Positions 51,869-63,672 of a stretch of DNA of 64,000 nt are shown here, piece after piece. Within the stretch, counting starts at the first letter, position 1. Every line of letters starts with the position of its first letter. The notes under the pieces were generated by a model. That model did not search any database. It was given only the letters and a program-made list of their open reading frames with translations, and was not told where the DNA came from. Source of the stretch: Lautropia sp. (lineage in GTDB: Bacteria > Pseudomonadota > Gammaproteobacteria > Burkholderiales > Burkholderiaceae_E); contig JAUMZD010000007.1 in NCBI GenBank assembly GCA_030528325.1, positions 1 to 64,000 on the forward strand, written 5' to 3'. The position numbers and the translations under genes were made by a program.

Positions 51869-53005
51869 ATGCCGTCCCTTTCCAACCTTTCGCCGGTACT
51901 GGGGCTGGTGCTGACCGCACTGGCCTCGCTGATCATCGTCTGGAAAGGCCTGGTCATCCCTGTCCTGCTGGCACTGCTGGTCTACGCCTGGAGCTGCATG
52001 GTGGCCGACCGGATCAACCGCCGCTATCAGCCCCGTGCCGTCGCCGAAGGGTTTTCTGCGAAACGCTGGCCCGCCATTCTGGCCGGGGTGCTGGTCAGCG
52101 TTCTGGTGATCACGGCCTTCGTGCTGCTGACCTTCTGGACTTTCCGGCTGGCGGCCTCGAACGACCTGCGCATCTTCCTGATGCGGATCGAGAACTCGCT
52201 CGACATCCTGCGTCAGGCCCTGCCCGAAGCGCTGGCCGGGGCCATCCCCGAGAACTGGACGGAGTTGAAGAACGAGCTGTTCAATGTGCTGCGCAGCAAG
52301 GCAGCCGCGCTGAGCAGTCTGGGCGGCACGGTTGCCCACACGATCATTCAGGCCCTCTTTGCCATTCTGGTCGGCGCGCTGGCCGCCATCACGACCTGGC
52401 AGCCGGAAAGGCTGCATTCCGACAAGCTCTTCATCGGCCGGTTGCTGGTGGTGCTGGAGCGAGTCGTGATCGCACAGATGCGGATCGCGGTGTTCAACAC
52501 CTCGATGACGGCCCTCTACCTGTTCATGATCCTGCCCGCCTTCGGCATCCACGATTTTCCGTTCCGGGGCCTGCTCTGCATGTTCACGCTGCTGACCGGG
52601 GTGCTGCCCGTGCTCGGCAACCTGATGGCCAATACGGTGCTGGCCCTGATCTCGTTTGCGATCTCGCCGTGGCTGGCCGTGGCCTCGCTGACCTTCCTGA
52701 TCGTGATCCACAAGACCGAGTACGTGATCAATGCCCGGACGGTGGGCTCACGCATCTCGATGAATTCATGGGAAATCCTGGCAGCGATGCTGACCGGTGA
52801 AGCGCTGTTCGGTGTGCGCGGGCTGGTGACGGCGCCACTCCTCTACCCGTTCTTCAAGCGGGAAATCCAGCGGATCTGGCCCGCCAGATCCGCTACGGAA
52901 GCGGTGTCCGACGAGACAGAAGCGCCGGTGGCCAGCGGGCCCACCTCCGACGCGGCCGAGTCACGGCAATCTGCTTGCATCACACCACCGCCCGCCAACA
53001 CCTGA
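51869..53005 (+). CDS. AI-2E family permease
   Basis: A 378-residue polytopic protein of the AI-2E (YdiK/PerM/TqsA) family with about eight helices. Clear ones are LGLVLTALASLIIVWKGLVI, AILAGVLVSVLVITAFVLLTFW, THTIIQALFAILVGALAAIT-like, FNTSMTALYLFMILPAFG and GLLCMFTLLTGVLPVLGNLM. The conserved HKTEYVINARTVGSRISMNSWEILAAML segment near the C-terminus is the most diagnostic. Family members move varied solutes, including Na/H exchange and autoinducer-2 export; the substrate here is unknown. A hydrophilic, disordered tail ends the protein. It is monocistronic and convergent with uup. Confidence 0.88.
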   Translation: MPSLSNLSPVLGLVLTALASLIIVWKGLVIPVLLALLVYAWSCMVADRINRRYQPRAVAEGFSAKRWPAILAGVLVSVLVITAFVLLTFWTFRLAASNDLRIFLMRIENSLDILRQALPEALAGAIPENWTELKNELFNVLRSKAAALSSLGGTVAHTIIQALFAILVGALAAITTWQPERLHSDKLFIGRLLVVLERVVIAQMRIAVFNTSMTALYLFMILPAFGIHDFPFRGLLCMFTLLTGVLPVLGNLMANTVLALISFAISPWLAVASLTFLIVIHKTEYVINARTVGSRISMNSWEILAAMLTGEALFGVRGLVTAPLLYPFFKREIQRIWPARSATEAVSDETEAPVASGPTSDAAESRQSACITPPPANT

Positions 53006-53199
53006 ACACAGACGGCAAACCGCACCGGCCAGCTGCAGCGCCCCTCCTGCAAAACGATGGGGCCGACACAATGCCGGGCAGAAACTGTCAACAGAGCACG
53101 CGGGGCGACAGGACGCTGACCTGCCCGCTTTTCATCGCCTTCCAGCAGCCCTGACCCGGCACGATCAGGACATGCCCGGACGGCAAGGGCCCCGCTGCG

Positions 53200-55209
<2,010 letters not shown>

Positions 55210-55295
55210 GGCAGACTCGCAAAGTTCATGACAGACAGCAGTGTAAAACGTGCCAGTTGCAGCACAAACCGGCATTCTCAGGTACTCTGTCACTT

Positions 55296-58286
55296 GTGAA
55301 CCATCGGCTACCCACTCTCCCACAGCGGCAGGCAGTCATCAGCACGCCGCGTCACCGGTTGCACCAGCTGTTCCGCCCCGAGTCCATCGGGGTCTTTGGC
55401 GTGACGGAACAGCCGGCATCCATCGGCTGGCGCATTTTCGAGAGCCTGCAGCAGTCCAATTTCACCGGACGCGTCCACGCCTTCAGCCCCGATGGCGCGC
55501 CCGTCTTCGGGCATGACACGCTGGCCGATGTGTCGACCTTGCCCAAGCCGCCAGACCTGGCCGTGCTGGCGCTACCCTTCGATCAGGTGGCCGGGCAGCT
55601 TCGGTCACTGGCCTCGGCCGGTACCCGACACGCGATCTGGCTCATCGATTTTGCGGGCGAGACCCCCCCACAGGTAGCCGCCGAGACGGCTTCGCTCGCG
55701 CGTGAGCTGGGCATCAACCTGCTGGGCGCCGACAGCCTCGGGCTGGCTCACCCGGCGGTTCGGCTGAATCTGCTCGCCTCCGATGCCCAGCTGAAGGCCG
55801 GCGGCGTGGCCGTCATTTCCCAGTCGTCGGCCATCTGTTCGGCGCTTCTGGACTTCGCGCAGGGCAATGGCATCGGGCTGGCCTCGGTGGTCGATACCGG
55901 CACCGAGAGCGACATCGACCTGGCCGACCTGCTCGATTACCTGACCTTCGATGGCAATGCCCGCAGCATCGCGATGTTCGTGGGAGGACTTCGCCATCCG
56001 CGACGCTTTCTGGGCGCACTGCGCGCTGCCGCCCGCACGAAGCCGGTGGTGGTGCTGCGAGGCGGCCTGAGTGAATCACGAGGCCAGATCGGCTCACCCC
56101 GGGCCCGGCTGACCCATGCCGAGAACCTCGCCTCGAACGACCGGACGCTGCTGGCCGCGCTGGAAAGGAGCGGCGCCGTCATCGTCGACAGCTTCGGTGA
56201 GCTGTTCGCGACCCTTGAATGGCTGAACGACAACCGCGGCGTGCAGGGCAACCGTCTCGCCATCGTCAGCAATGGCGGTGGCCTGGCGATGCTGGCCGAG
56301 GACGCCTGCCATCGCCACAAGGTTGCGATCGCCCGCCTGAGCGACGAAACCCGCGACCAACTGGTGCTGCCCGTCACCGCGTCGCGCTCGATGTATCGAT
56401 ACACACGCAGTGCGCCGGACGGCACGCTTGGGAGCGATGGCCCCGAGTCCAGCAACCCGATGGTCAATCTGGGCATCACCTGCACGCCGGCGCAGGGCGC
56501 CCAGACCTTGCGCACCGTCGTGGCCGACAGGAACGTGGATGCGGTGCTGGGCGTCTTTCACCCGACACTGGCCTGCGACTCCAACAGTCTCGCCCAGGCC
56601 ATCCTGGCCGGCAAGGCGCCCTCGCCGATGATGCTGGCGCTGGTGGGTGAAGCCGATGCCCGCCGGGGCGCCGACCTGCTCAATGCCAAGGGCTTCAGCG
56701 TCTTCCGCACGCCCGAGGATGCGGTGAAAGCCTTCTCCGTCGTGGCCCAGTATCACCGTGGCCAGCAGCGCCTGCTGGAAACCCCCGGCCCTTCGCGGGA
56801 AGCCAAGCAGTTCGACGAAGAACGCATCCGCGAACTGCTGGCCCGCGCCCGCGCGGCGGGCGAGCCGATGCTGAACCAGCAGTCCAGCAACGAGGTGCTG
56901 GCTGCCTGCGGCATTCCGGTACCACGCACGCGGCTCGCAAAGAACATCGACGAAGCGGTCGCGCTGGCCGCGGATATCGGCTACCCGGTCGTCATGAAGC
57001 TGCAGTCCCGCGACGTGGTTCACAAGAGCGACGTGGGCGGAGTGTGGCTGGATCTTCGTTCGGAAGAAGAGCTGCGAGGGGCCGCCCGTTCGATCGAGAC
57101 CCGCCTCTCGTCGATGGACCCGCCCCCCCGGCTGGATGGTTTCCTGATTCAGCCGATGGTGCCGCGCCAGCACAGCCGGGAAGTGCTGATCGGCGCCAGT
57201 CACGATCCGGCCTTCGGGCCGATCATGCATTTCGGAGCCGGCGGCGTCACGGTCGAACTGATCGACGACACCGCCGTGACGCTGCCCCCGCTCAACCAGG
57301 CGCTGGCTCGTGAGCTGATCGACAAGACGCGGATCTCGAAGCTGCTGCAGAGTCATCATGGCGTGCCGGCAGCCGATGTCGAGGCGATCGTCGATGCCCT
57401 CCTGGCCATCTCGGCCCTGCTGACCCGTTTTCCGGCTGTCAGGGCGCTGGACATCAACCCGTTGCTGGTCAGCCCCCAGGGCGTCATGGCGCTCGATGCC
57501 CGCATCCGGCTGGATCTGGAGGCCGGCGAGCTGGACAGCCGTTATTCCCATCTGGCGATCCACCCCTACCCGGTGGAGGCGGAACGTCACTTCATGGCGC
57601 GGCCGCCGAAACCCAGTGCCCCGGCCGATCAGGCTGGCGGGACGGATACTCATGCCGACACGGGCACCGCGGAGCCGCCTCCCCAGCCCACCCCCATGCT
57701 GATGCGTCCGATCCGCCCCGACGATGCACAGCGACTGTCGACCTTCTTCGACGGGCTCAGCGCCGAGACCCGGCTCTGGCGCTTCCTGCATCCGATCCGC
57801 GTCATGTCGCCACAGATGGTGGCCCGTTTCACCCAGGTGGATTACGACCGCGACATGGCGCTGGTGGCCGTCGAGGATGGTCTGGGCCCGGACGCCCCGC
57901 TGATCGGCGTGGCCCGCTACATTCGCGAGCCGAACGAATCCCGCTGCGAGTTTGCCGTCGTGGTTCAGGACAGCTGGCAGAGCCGGGGCGTGGCCCGGGT
58001 GCTGATGGAGCACCTGATCGACCTGGCCCGTGCCAACGGGCTGGACACCATGATCGGCCTCGTGCACGGCAACAACGTGAAGATGCTGAACTTCATGCGC
58101 CGTCTGGGCTTCCAGATCACGAAGGATCCGGATGAACCGGAGCTGCGGCAGACCACGCTGTACATCGAGCCGTTGCCGGCTGACGGCGACGGTGCCATCG
58201 GCAACGACAGGGTGAGCGGCAGCGCTGGTGGCGAAAATGCGCCACAAGACCCGGGAGCGGTGGATCAGGCGCCGGCCGGCCACTGA
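55296..58286 (+). CDS. Pat-like protein acetyltransferase: NDP-forming acyl-CoA ligase fused to GNAT
   Basis: The product has about 996 residues if translation starts at the GTG at 55296; a TTG at 55257 is also in frame. Domains in order are: CoA-binding (RPESIGVFGVTEQPASIGWRIFESL), two succinyl-CoA-ligase-like domains (VISQSSAICSALLDFA; GNRLAIVSNGGGLAMLAEDAC), ATP-grasp (GYPVVMKLQSRDVVHKSDVGGV; IMHFGAGGVTVELIDD) and C-terminal GNAT (RPIRPDDAQRLSTFFDGLSAETRLWRFL; QDSWQSRGVARVLMEHLI). This is the Pat/YfiQ architecture, which acetylates acyl-CoA synthetases. The prpE-encoded enzyme at 18,972 has the matching PKTRSGK target motif. Catalytic histidine usually used by ACD enzymes was not verified. 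Confidence 0.9.
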   Translation: MNHRLPTLPQRQAVISTPRHRLHQLFRPESIGVFGVTEQPASIGWRIFESLQQSNFTGRVHAFSPDGAPVFGHDTLADVSTLPKPPDLAVLALPFDQVAGQLRSLASAGTRHAIWLIDFAGETPPQVAAETASLARELGINLLGADSLGLAHPAVRLNLLASDAQLKAGGVAVISQSSAICSALLDFAQGNGIGLASVVDTGTESDIDLADLLDYLTFDGNARSIAMFVGGLRHPRRFLGALRAAARTKPVVVLRGGLSESRGQIGSPRARLTHAENLASNDRTLLAALERSGAVIVDSFGELFATLEWLNDNRGVQGNRLAIVSNGGGLAMLAEDACHRHKVAIARLSDETRDQLVLPVTASRSMYRYTRSAPDGTLGSDGPESSNPMVNLGITCTPAQGAQTLRTVVADRNVDAVLGVFHPTLACDSNSLAQAILAGKAPSPMMLALVGEADARRGADLLNAKGFSVFRTPEDAVKAFSVVAQYHRGQQRLLETPGPSREAKQFDEERIRELLARARAAGEPMLNQQSSNEVLAACGIPVPRTRLAKNIDEAVALAADIGYPVVMKLQSRDVVHKSDVGGVWLDLRSEEELRGAARSIETRLSSMDPPPRLDGFLIQPMVPRQHSREVLIGASHDPAFGPIMHFGAGGVTVELIDDTAVTLPPLNQALARELIDKTRISKLLQSHHGVPAADVEAIVDALLAISALLTRFPAVRALDINPLLVSPQGVMALDARIRLDLEAGELDSRYSHLAIHPYPVEAERHFMARPPKPSAPADQAGGTDTHADTGTAEPPPQPTPMLMRPIRPDDAQRLSTFFDGLSAETRLWRFLHPIRVMSPQMVARFTQVDYDRDMALVAVEDGLGPDAPLIGVARYIREPNESRCEFAVVVQDSWQSRGVARVLMEHLIDLARANGLDTMIGLVHGNNVKMLNFMRRLGFQITKDPDEPELRQTTLYIEPLPADGDGAIGNDRVSGSAGGENAPQDPGAVDQAPAGH

Positions 58287-58436
58287 CAGGACTGCATGTC
58301 CTGTCGATCCCGGTCGCGCTCTCCCACCTCAAGGGATACTCAAGACCCCATCACCGAACGGATCTCCGCGGCGCAGCACTTCGCAAGGGCCCAACGGGTC
58401 ATCGTATCAGCTGCCGGCACGTTACCCGCACGCGCT

Positions 58437-60233
58437 TCAGAGCGGCTCGGTGCGGCGCATCAGCCACTCACGGGCAGCTCCTTCGGTGCGATCGGCCAGC
58501 CGCTCGCGCACCATCGCGTGGTAGCGGTTCAGCCAGTCCACCTCTTCGGCCGTCATCAATGACCGCTCGATCAGACGGGTGTCGATCGGGCACAGCGTCA
58601 GCGACTCGAAGCGCATGAAGGGCCCCGGTGCCACGTCGGTGTCCGGCGAGGGGGGCAGCATCTGGTTCACGACGAGGTTCTCGATGCGGATGCCCCAGCG
58701 CCCCGGCCGGTACAAGCCCGGCTCGATGGACGTGATCATCCCGGCCCGCATGGCGCCCTGGGGCTGCACGGCCGAGTGGCAGGAGATGACCTGCGGGCCT
58801 TCGTGAACGTTCAGAAAATAGCCGACGCCGTGGCCCGTGCCGTGGCCGAAATCCAGCTGCGCCTGCCACAGCGGCTTGCGACAGATGGCATCGAGCAGCG
58901 GTCCTGCGATGCCTTCGGGAAAAACCGTGCCGGCCAGCGCGATATGCGCCTTCAGCACCAGCGTGTAGTCACGCCGCTGGGCTGGGCCTGGCGTGCCCAC
59001 CGGCACGACCCGCGTGATGTCGGTCGTGCCGTTCAGGTACTGGGCGCCAGAGTCGATCAGCAGCAGCCCGTCCCCCTCGATCTGGCTGAATGCCTCCCGG
59101 GTGGCACGGTAATGCGGCAGCGCCCCATTGGCGTTGAAGCCAGCGATCGTCGGGAAACTGGGCGACACGAAATGCGCACGTTGCCGGCGGTGGGCGAGCA
59201 GCATCTCGTCCACGTCCAGCTCGCTGATGGGCTGGCCCCCGGCCAGGCGCTGCTCGAACTCGGCGAAGAAACCGCACAGGGCGACGCCATCCTCGATCAT
59301 CGCCTCGCGCACATGCGCGATATCGGCGTCGGTCTTGCAGGCCTTGAACAGGGTGCTGGGGTTCACGCTCTCGACCAGCAGGGTCTTGCCGGGCAGGCGG
59401 GCCAGGGTACTGACGGCGACCCTGGCCGGGTCGAGCAGCAGCGGCTCCGTCACCCGGCTGAGCGCCTCACTCACCTTCGCATAGTCCTCGCACCGGATGC
59501 CCGCCTCGGCCAGTGCCTGCTTCAGCGTCTCATCGAGTTTCTGGCCATCCACGAAAAGCGTGGCGGCATCAGGCCCGATCAGCAGATGCGCGAGGAACAC
59601 CGGGTTGTACGAAACATCCGCGCCACGCAGGTTGGTGAGCCACGCGATGTCGTCGAGCGAGGACAGCAGATGCCAGGCAGCCCCCCGGGCCTGCATGGCC
59701 TCCCGCACCCGTCCAAGCTTCCGGGCCGCGCTTTCCGACACGAAACGGGCCTCATGCGCATGGATGGGCGCCGTCGGCAGGCCCGGGCGATCCTCCCAGA
59801 CCTCCGCCAGCAGATCACGCTCATGCACGAGCCTGATGTTCTTCGACACGAAGGCCTGCTGCAGCTGCAGCCGTGCCGTCATCGACAGCATGTCCGGCGC
59901 GATACCGACACGACTGTCCGGCGGCAGATGCTCGGCCAGCCAGCTGACATGGGTGTTCGTGCTGCTCAGCTTCTGCAACGTGATGCCGGTGCCCTGCAAC
60001 TGGGCCTCAGCCTGCACCCAGTAGCGGCTGTCCGTCCAGAGCCCGGCCTGGTCTGCCGTGATGACCAGCGTGCCGGCCGAGCCGCGGAAGCCCGAGACCC
60101 ACTGACGTCCCTGCCAGTGCCGGGGCAGATACTCGGACAGATGCGGATCGGCCGACGGGATGATCCAGGCCATCAGGTCGTGGGCTTTGAGCAGCTGCCG
60201 GATGGCAGCGAGGCGTTCCTGCGGTGTGTTCAT
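58437..60233 (-). CDS. M24B-family aminopeptidase P
   Basis: The 598-residue protein has the three-domain layout of larger Xaa-Pro aminopeptidases (XPNPEP1 type): two creatinase-like N-terminal domains and a C-terminal pita-bread metallopeptidase domain. Metal ligands are visible: Asp in LLIDSGAQYLNGTTDITR (two aspartates), His in FGHGTGHGVGYFLNVHEGPQ, Glu in TSIEPGLYRPGRWGIRIENL. The last residues hold DRTEGAAREWL. It removes an N-terminal residue preceding proline. The length rules out the shorter PepP/PepQ types. Start ATG at 60233 is the first of the protein fold (NTPQERLAAIRQLLKAHDLMAWIIP). Confidence 0.94.
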   Translation of the reverse strand: MNTPQERLAAIRQLLKAHDLMAWIIPSADPHLSEYLPRHWQGRQWVSGFRGSAGTLVITADQAGLWTDSRYWVQAEAQLQGTGITLQKLSSTNTHVSWLAEHLPPDSRVGIAPDMLSMTARLQLQQAFVSKNIRLVHERDLLAEVWEDRPGLPTAPIHAHEARFVSESAARKLGRVREAMQARGAAWHLLSSLDDIAWLTNLRGADVSYNPVFLAHLLIGPDAATLFVDGQKLDETLKQALAEAGIRCEDYAKVSEALSRVTEPLLLDPARVAVSTLARLPGKTLLVESVNPSTLFKACKTDADIAHVREAMIEDGVALCGFFAEFEQRLAGGQPISELDVDEMLLAHRRQRAHFVSPSFPTIAGFNANGALPHYRATREAFSQIEGDGLLLIDSGAQYLNGTTDITRVVPVGTPGPAQRRDYTLVLKAHIALAGTVFPEGIAGPLLDAICRKPLWQAQLDFGHGTGHGVGYFLNVHEGPQVISCHSAVQPQGAMRAGMITSIEPGLYRPGRWGIRIENLVVNQMLPPSPDTDVAPGPFMRFESLTLCPIDTRLIERSLMTAEEVDWLNRYHAMVRERLADRTEGAAREWLMRRTEPL

Positions 60234-60388
60234 GGGTGAGGAGGCGGTATTCGTTCAGGATGATCGAGCCTGCACATTATGCGCGATGAGGCCCGGTCCG
60301 TGCCTCGTGAAAGGCGGCTGCTATCATCGCCCGCTCCCCTTCGCAGGGCCAGCGGCATGGAAGGGGCTTCAGCGACAGGAAGAACACC

Positions 60389-61423
60389 ATGCAGAAACGA
60401 CTGCTGATCATCGGCACCGGCGGCACCATCGCGGGTGTGGCCGCCCAGCCGGGCCAGACCGTCGGCTACCGGGCGGGGGCGCTGCCCATCGGTCAGTTGC
60501 TGTCCGCCATCCCCGCGCTGGACACATTGGCGCAGATCGAAGCCGAACAGTGGTTTTCCGTGGCCAGCGAGCAGATGAGCAGCCAGCACTGGCTGGATCT
60601 GGCCAGCGGCTTGCGGGCCCGGCTGGAAGGACCGGAGCCGCCGGATGCCATCGTGATCACGCACGGCACCGACACACTGGAGGAAACGGCCTTCTTCCTG
60701 TCTCTCGTCCTGCCAGCAAGCCGTCCGGTGCTGCTGACCGGCGCGATGCGGCCAGCCACCGCCCTGAATGCCGATGGCCCGGGCAACGTCTACAACGCCT
60801 GCTGTTTCGCGCTGGCCGCCCGTGACGCGGGCATCGGTGGCGTCTTCGTCAGCTTTGGTGAGCGGGTGATCGAAGCTGATCGGGTGATGAAGGTGCATGC
60901 CAACGACGCGGAGGCCTTCCAGCCCCGTTTCGGCACCGCCGCCGGCTGGCTGGAAAACGGTTGCCCGCGCTGGCGAACCGATGCGCATCGGCCACCGGCC
61001 GGTGCGTTGGCCGGCACTTTCGCGTCGATGGGGCTGCCTTCAGGCAGCGGACTTCCCCCCGTCGCACTGCTGATGCAGCATGTGGATGCCGATCCGATGA
61101 TCGTGCCCTGGTTGCTGCAACGTGGCCATCGGGGCATCGTGCTGGCGGGCACCGGCATCGGCACGATGCCAGCCGCCATGCGCGAAGCCCTCACCCAGGC
61201 CCGTCAGGCAGGTTGCCAGATCGTCCGCAGCACCCGACTCACGGCAGGATTCGTGGGACGCAACACCGAGCCCGAAGCGGCCGACCGCGACGATGCACGG
61301 GATTTCATCGCCTCGGGCTGGCTGGCGCCGCACAAGGCACGCATCCTGCTGCAACTGTGTCTGGCAGCCGGCATGACGGACAGCCAGCAGATTCAGGCCT
61401 GCTTCGACCGGGCCCACCCGTGA
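60389..61423 (+). CDS. L-asparaginase family protein
   Basis: A 344-residue asparaginase/glutaminase-like amidohydrolase. The first threonine motif is IIGTGGTIAG (T13 is the nucleophile candidate), and the second is VITHGTDTLEETAFFL (91-106, T-D pair). The substrate loop GAMRPATALNADGPGNVYNA and the C-terminal RHRGIVLAGTGIGTMP/RSTRLTAGFV segments fit type II-like bacterial enzymes, but no signal peptide is present, so it is likely cytoplasmic. It deaminates L-asparagine to aspartate. The AGGAAG ribosome site precedes the ATG. It stands alone between convergent neighbours. Confidence 0.93.
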   Translation: MQKRLLIIGTGGTIAGVAAQPGQTVGYRAGALPIGQLLSAIPALDTLAQIEAEQWFSVASEQMSSQHWLDLASGLRARLEGPEPPDAIVITHGTDTLEETAFFLSLVLPASRPVLLTGAMRPATALNADGPGNVYNACCFALAARDAGIGGVFVSFGERVIEADRVMKVHANDAEAFQPRFGTAAGWLENGCPRWRTDAHRPPAGALAGTFASMGLPSGSGLPPVALLMQHVDADPMIVPWLLQRGHRGIVLAGTGIGTMPAAMREALTQARQAGCQIVRSTRLTAGFVGRNTEPEAADRDDARDFIASGWLAPHKARILLQLCLAAGMTDSQQIQACFDRAHP

Positions 61424-61474
61424 GAGCGGCCTCCCCGGCAAGCCTCCATCGATCAGACCTGCGACCAGAAGGCC

Positions 61475-62134
61475 TCACCCGCCAGCGACACGCCCCTCGA
61501 GCTGTGTGAGCCGCTGGGTCAGCAAACGGATGTCGGACACGAAGGCTTCGAATTCGGGCCGGGAGACCAGGACACCCTGATCGTTGCTCAGGTGCTGGGT
61601 CAATGCTTCGCGGACACGGTCACGGGCGACGGATACCTGCTCGCGGGCATCCCGCCAGGCCATGCCCGCGCGATGAGCGGCCACATCCCCCACCACGCGG
61701 CTCAGGTCCTCTTCCAGATCCCAGTGCAGGGATTTGGCCACCTGCCCGAGTGCCGAAGCCAGCATCACGTCGCCTTCGATGCGCAAGGAGGCGCCGAGCG
61801 CATTGGGGCCATCCCTCAGCGCCGCGAACAGGGTATCAGCCGACGGGCGAACCGTGAGCGTGGCGGCCGGCGTCTCGCCGGAGACGGCCGACAGCGTGCC
61901 ATCGACACCGATCCGCGCGTCGGACTGCCAGGACGGCAACAGGCGGGTCATCCAGTCGGGAGACGGCGCATCTGCCGGTTGCCCGGCCCTGGGTGCCAGC
62001 GGACTGACCACATGAATGCGCAGTACCCGTCCCTGATGGGCCACCAGCGATTCGCGCAGATGGGGCTGCTGTCGGGTGATGTGATTGAAGGCCGACAGCA
62101 CCAGCTGGGCAACGGGCAATGGAATCTGAAACAT
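61475..62134 (-). CDS. ubiJ: Ubiquinone biosynthesis accessory factor UbiJ
   Basis: The 219-residue product (ATG 62134) has an N-terminal SCP2-like lipid-binding domain, MFQIPLPVAQLVLSAFNHITRQQPHLRESLVAHQGRVLRIHV..., then LRIEGDVMLASALGQVAKSLHWDLEEDLSRVVGD. The C-terminus is a helix with ...FEAFVSDIRLLTQRLTQLEGRV that may pair with UbiK. UbiJ collects the hydrophobic ubiquinone intermediates in a soluble Ubi complex. It lies downstream of a TIM44-like gene and ubiE on the same strand, which strongly supports the call. The longer frame (to 62,179) is not needed. Confidence 0.92.
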   Translation of the reverse strand: MFQIPLPVAQLVLSAFNHITRQQPHLRESLVAHQGRVLRIHVVSPLAPRAGQPADAPSPDWMTRLLPSWQSDARIGVDGTLSAVSGETPAATLTVRPSADTLFAALRDGPNALGASLRIEGDVMLASALGQVAKSLHWDLEEDLSRVVGDVAAHRAGMAWRDAREQVSVARDRVREALTQHLSNDQGVLVSRPEFEAFVSDIRLLTQRLTQLEGRVAGG

Positions 62135-62185
62135 GGCAGGACAGGAAGAATCGACCCGTATCAGAATATCAGGCCACATGACGCT

Positions 62186-62217
62186 TAGAGCGTGTTATGC
62201 ACTTATTCGTCCCCGCG
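62186..62217. repeat. Family A repeat core between ubiJ and the TIM44-like gene
   Basis: TAGAGCGTGTTATGCACTTA TTCGTCCCC (62186-62214), continuing GCGAAAGCCCC as in the copy at 20,906. It sits 52 bp upstream of the ubiJ start, beyond the upstream terminator. Confidence 0.8.
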
Positions 62218-62259
62218 AAAGCCCCTGCGCGGACCTCGGGGCTCTTGCCCCTGCTGGCC

Positions 62260-62290
62260 AAGAAAAAGCGCTTCATGAATGAAGCGCTCG
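62260..62290 (-). terminator. Terminator of the TIM44-like gene
   Basis: On the minus strand GAGCGCTTCAT and ATGAAGCGCT form an 11-bp-class hairpin around a 2-nt loop, followed by TTTTTC. About 75 bp after the stop, so ubiJ probably has its own promoter beyond it. Confidence 0.88.
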
Positions 62291-62364
62291 TGGAAACGGG
62301 GGCCGTCGGTAGCCTGCCGGACATCGGGACAAGACCCGATGCCGTGGCAGGCCAGTGGGCAGGA

Positions 62365-63279
62365 TCAGACCTGCTGGATGCCGGCCAGAACCCAGCCCGA
62401 GGCACCGGAGGCCGGACGGGTGAAGTTCCAGATCTCTTCGAAGCGCTCGGCAGCGGCATCGGCGTCTTCACGGATCATGCCCGAGAAGTAGACGCTGGCC
62501 ATCTGCATCACGCCCTCTTCCTGCACGCCCAGCAGGCGGGCATCCAGCTCGACCACATCCGTGTTCTGCACGGCGTCGCCACGCTGCATCAGGTCGATGT
62601 TCAACTCACCGAACATCTCGGGCGAGGTGAACTCACGCAGATCCTCGACATTCTTCGTGTCGAAAGCTGCCTGCAGGCGCACGAACTGTACCTTGGCCTG
62701 GCGCACGAAAGCCTCGGCGTCGAAACCGGCCGGCAGGACGGGCTCGGGCATGGCTGCGGTAGCAGCTGCACCGGCTGCGGCACCGGCCACAGGGGCCTGC
62801 GGGGCCATCGGCTGCGGCATCACCTCACGGTTCATGCCCTGCTGGGGCGCATTGGCCCGGAAGGCGCCGGTACCACCAGCCGCACCGGCACCAGCGGCCG
62901 CCGCGCGGTTGGCCTGGCTGCGCGCCATGAACATGCGCACGGCGATCAGCACGACCAGCCCCATCAACAGGATCAGCAGGAAGACGGCAAAGCCTTCACC
63001 GAAGCCCAGGGCAGACGCCAGTGCAGCCAGACCCAGACCGGCAGCCAGACCGGCCAGCGGCCCTGCCCAGCGGCGGGCACCGCTGTTGGCCGCCGCATTT
63101 TGCTGTGCAGGGGCGGTCGGCGCGGCATTCTGGCGCTGCGGCGGCACGGCCTCGCGCTGGACCGTGTTGTTCTGCTTGCCCACGCTGCGGCCGCCGCCCA
63201 CCCGTTTGGCATCGGCGTCGTTCACGAAGAACACCGAGCTACAGAGCACGACCATCAGCATCATCAGAAATTTTTTCAT
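62365..63279 (-). CDS. TIM44-like domain protein
   Basis: The 304-residue protein (ATG 63279) has a signal or signal-anchor (KKFLMMLMVVLCSSVFFVNDADA) and a basic Gln/Ala-rich stretch. A double hydrophobic region (AGPLAGLAAGLGLAALASALG; AVFLLILLMGLVVLIAVRMF), a Pro/Ala linker and a C-terminal TIM44/Tim44-like domain follow (AFVRQAKVQFVRLQAAFDTKNVEDLREFTSPEMF). This domain resembles the preprotein-associated fold of mitochondrial Tim44. In bacteria it is often found between ubiE and ubiJ in betaproteobacteria and its function is unproven. Likely anchored in the inner membrane with the domain in the periplasm. Confidence 0.87.
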   Translation of the reverse strand: MKKFLMMLMVVLCSSVFFVNDADAKRVGGGRSVGKQNNTVQREAVPPQRQNAAPTAPAQQNAAANSGARRWAGPLAGLAAGLGLAALASALGFGEGFAVFLLILLMGLVVLIAVRMFMARSQANRAAAAGAGAAGGTGAFRANAPQQGMNREVMPQPMAPQAPVAGAAAGAAATAAMPEPVLPAGFDAEAFVRQAKVQFVRLQAAFDTKNVEDLREFTSPEMFGELNIDLMQRGDAVQNTDVVELDARLLGVQEEGVMQMASVYFSGMIREDADAAAERFEEIWNFTRPASGASGWVLAGIQQV

Positions 63280-63672
63280 GAAGCACCTTTCATCAAACAA
63301 AGCCAAAGTCTCGTCAATCTCGCCTGATTTTCTGGCGCCCTTGAACGATCGTGAATCCCTGAGCCGACCCGCCCGGCGACCGATGCCGCAAAGGCATGGG
63401 CCAGACCGTGGTTCGGGCGATTCAAATCATCTTCCGCAAAGATAGGGGCGACAGGCCAAAAACACAACAGCCTGCCCCGAAAACTGGCCGCCGCCGTGCC
63501 GGCGGCGGATCCCGCCGGACGGATAGCCCGGCATGGCCGGTTTGCAGCCCGCGACTTTCCTGCCGCCCAAGCTCCTGGACGACGGAGGCAAGCGGCGACC
63601 GCGACCGATGCCACCGGGCCCGCCAGCAGTGCGGGCACCGGGCAGCAGCCGACGGCGCCGGACGCCCGATGC
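63280..63672. other. Gap upstream of the TIM44-like gene with partial family B repeat
   Basis: 393 bp without a supported gene. A Gly/Cys-rich inverted region (CCGCCGTGCCGGCGGCGGATCC near 63,490) and the right end of family B (63,525-63,577, ATGGCCGGTTTGCAGCCCGC to CGCCCAAGCTCC) are the only features. Confidence 0.5.
63525..63577. repeat. Family B repeat right-end fragment
   Basis: GGCATGGCCGGTTTGCAGCC CGCGACTTTCCTGCCGCCCA AGCTCC matches the right third of family B. The left end and central hairpin are absent. Confidence 0.75.

Noticed and set aside
56094-58283. 729-codon minus-strand open frame opposite the Pat-like gene
   Set aside because: The plus-strand protein has four recognisable domains; the antisense reading has none.
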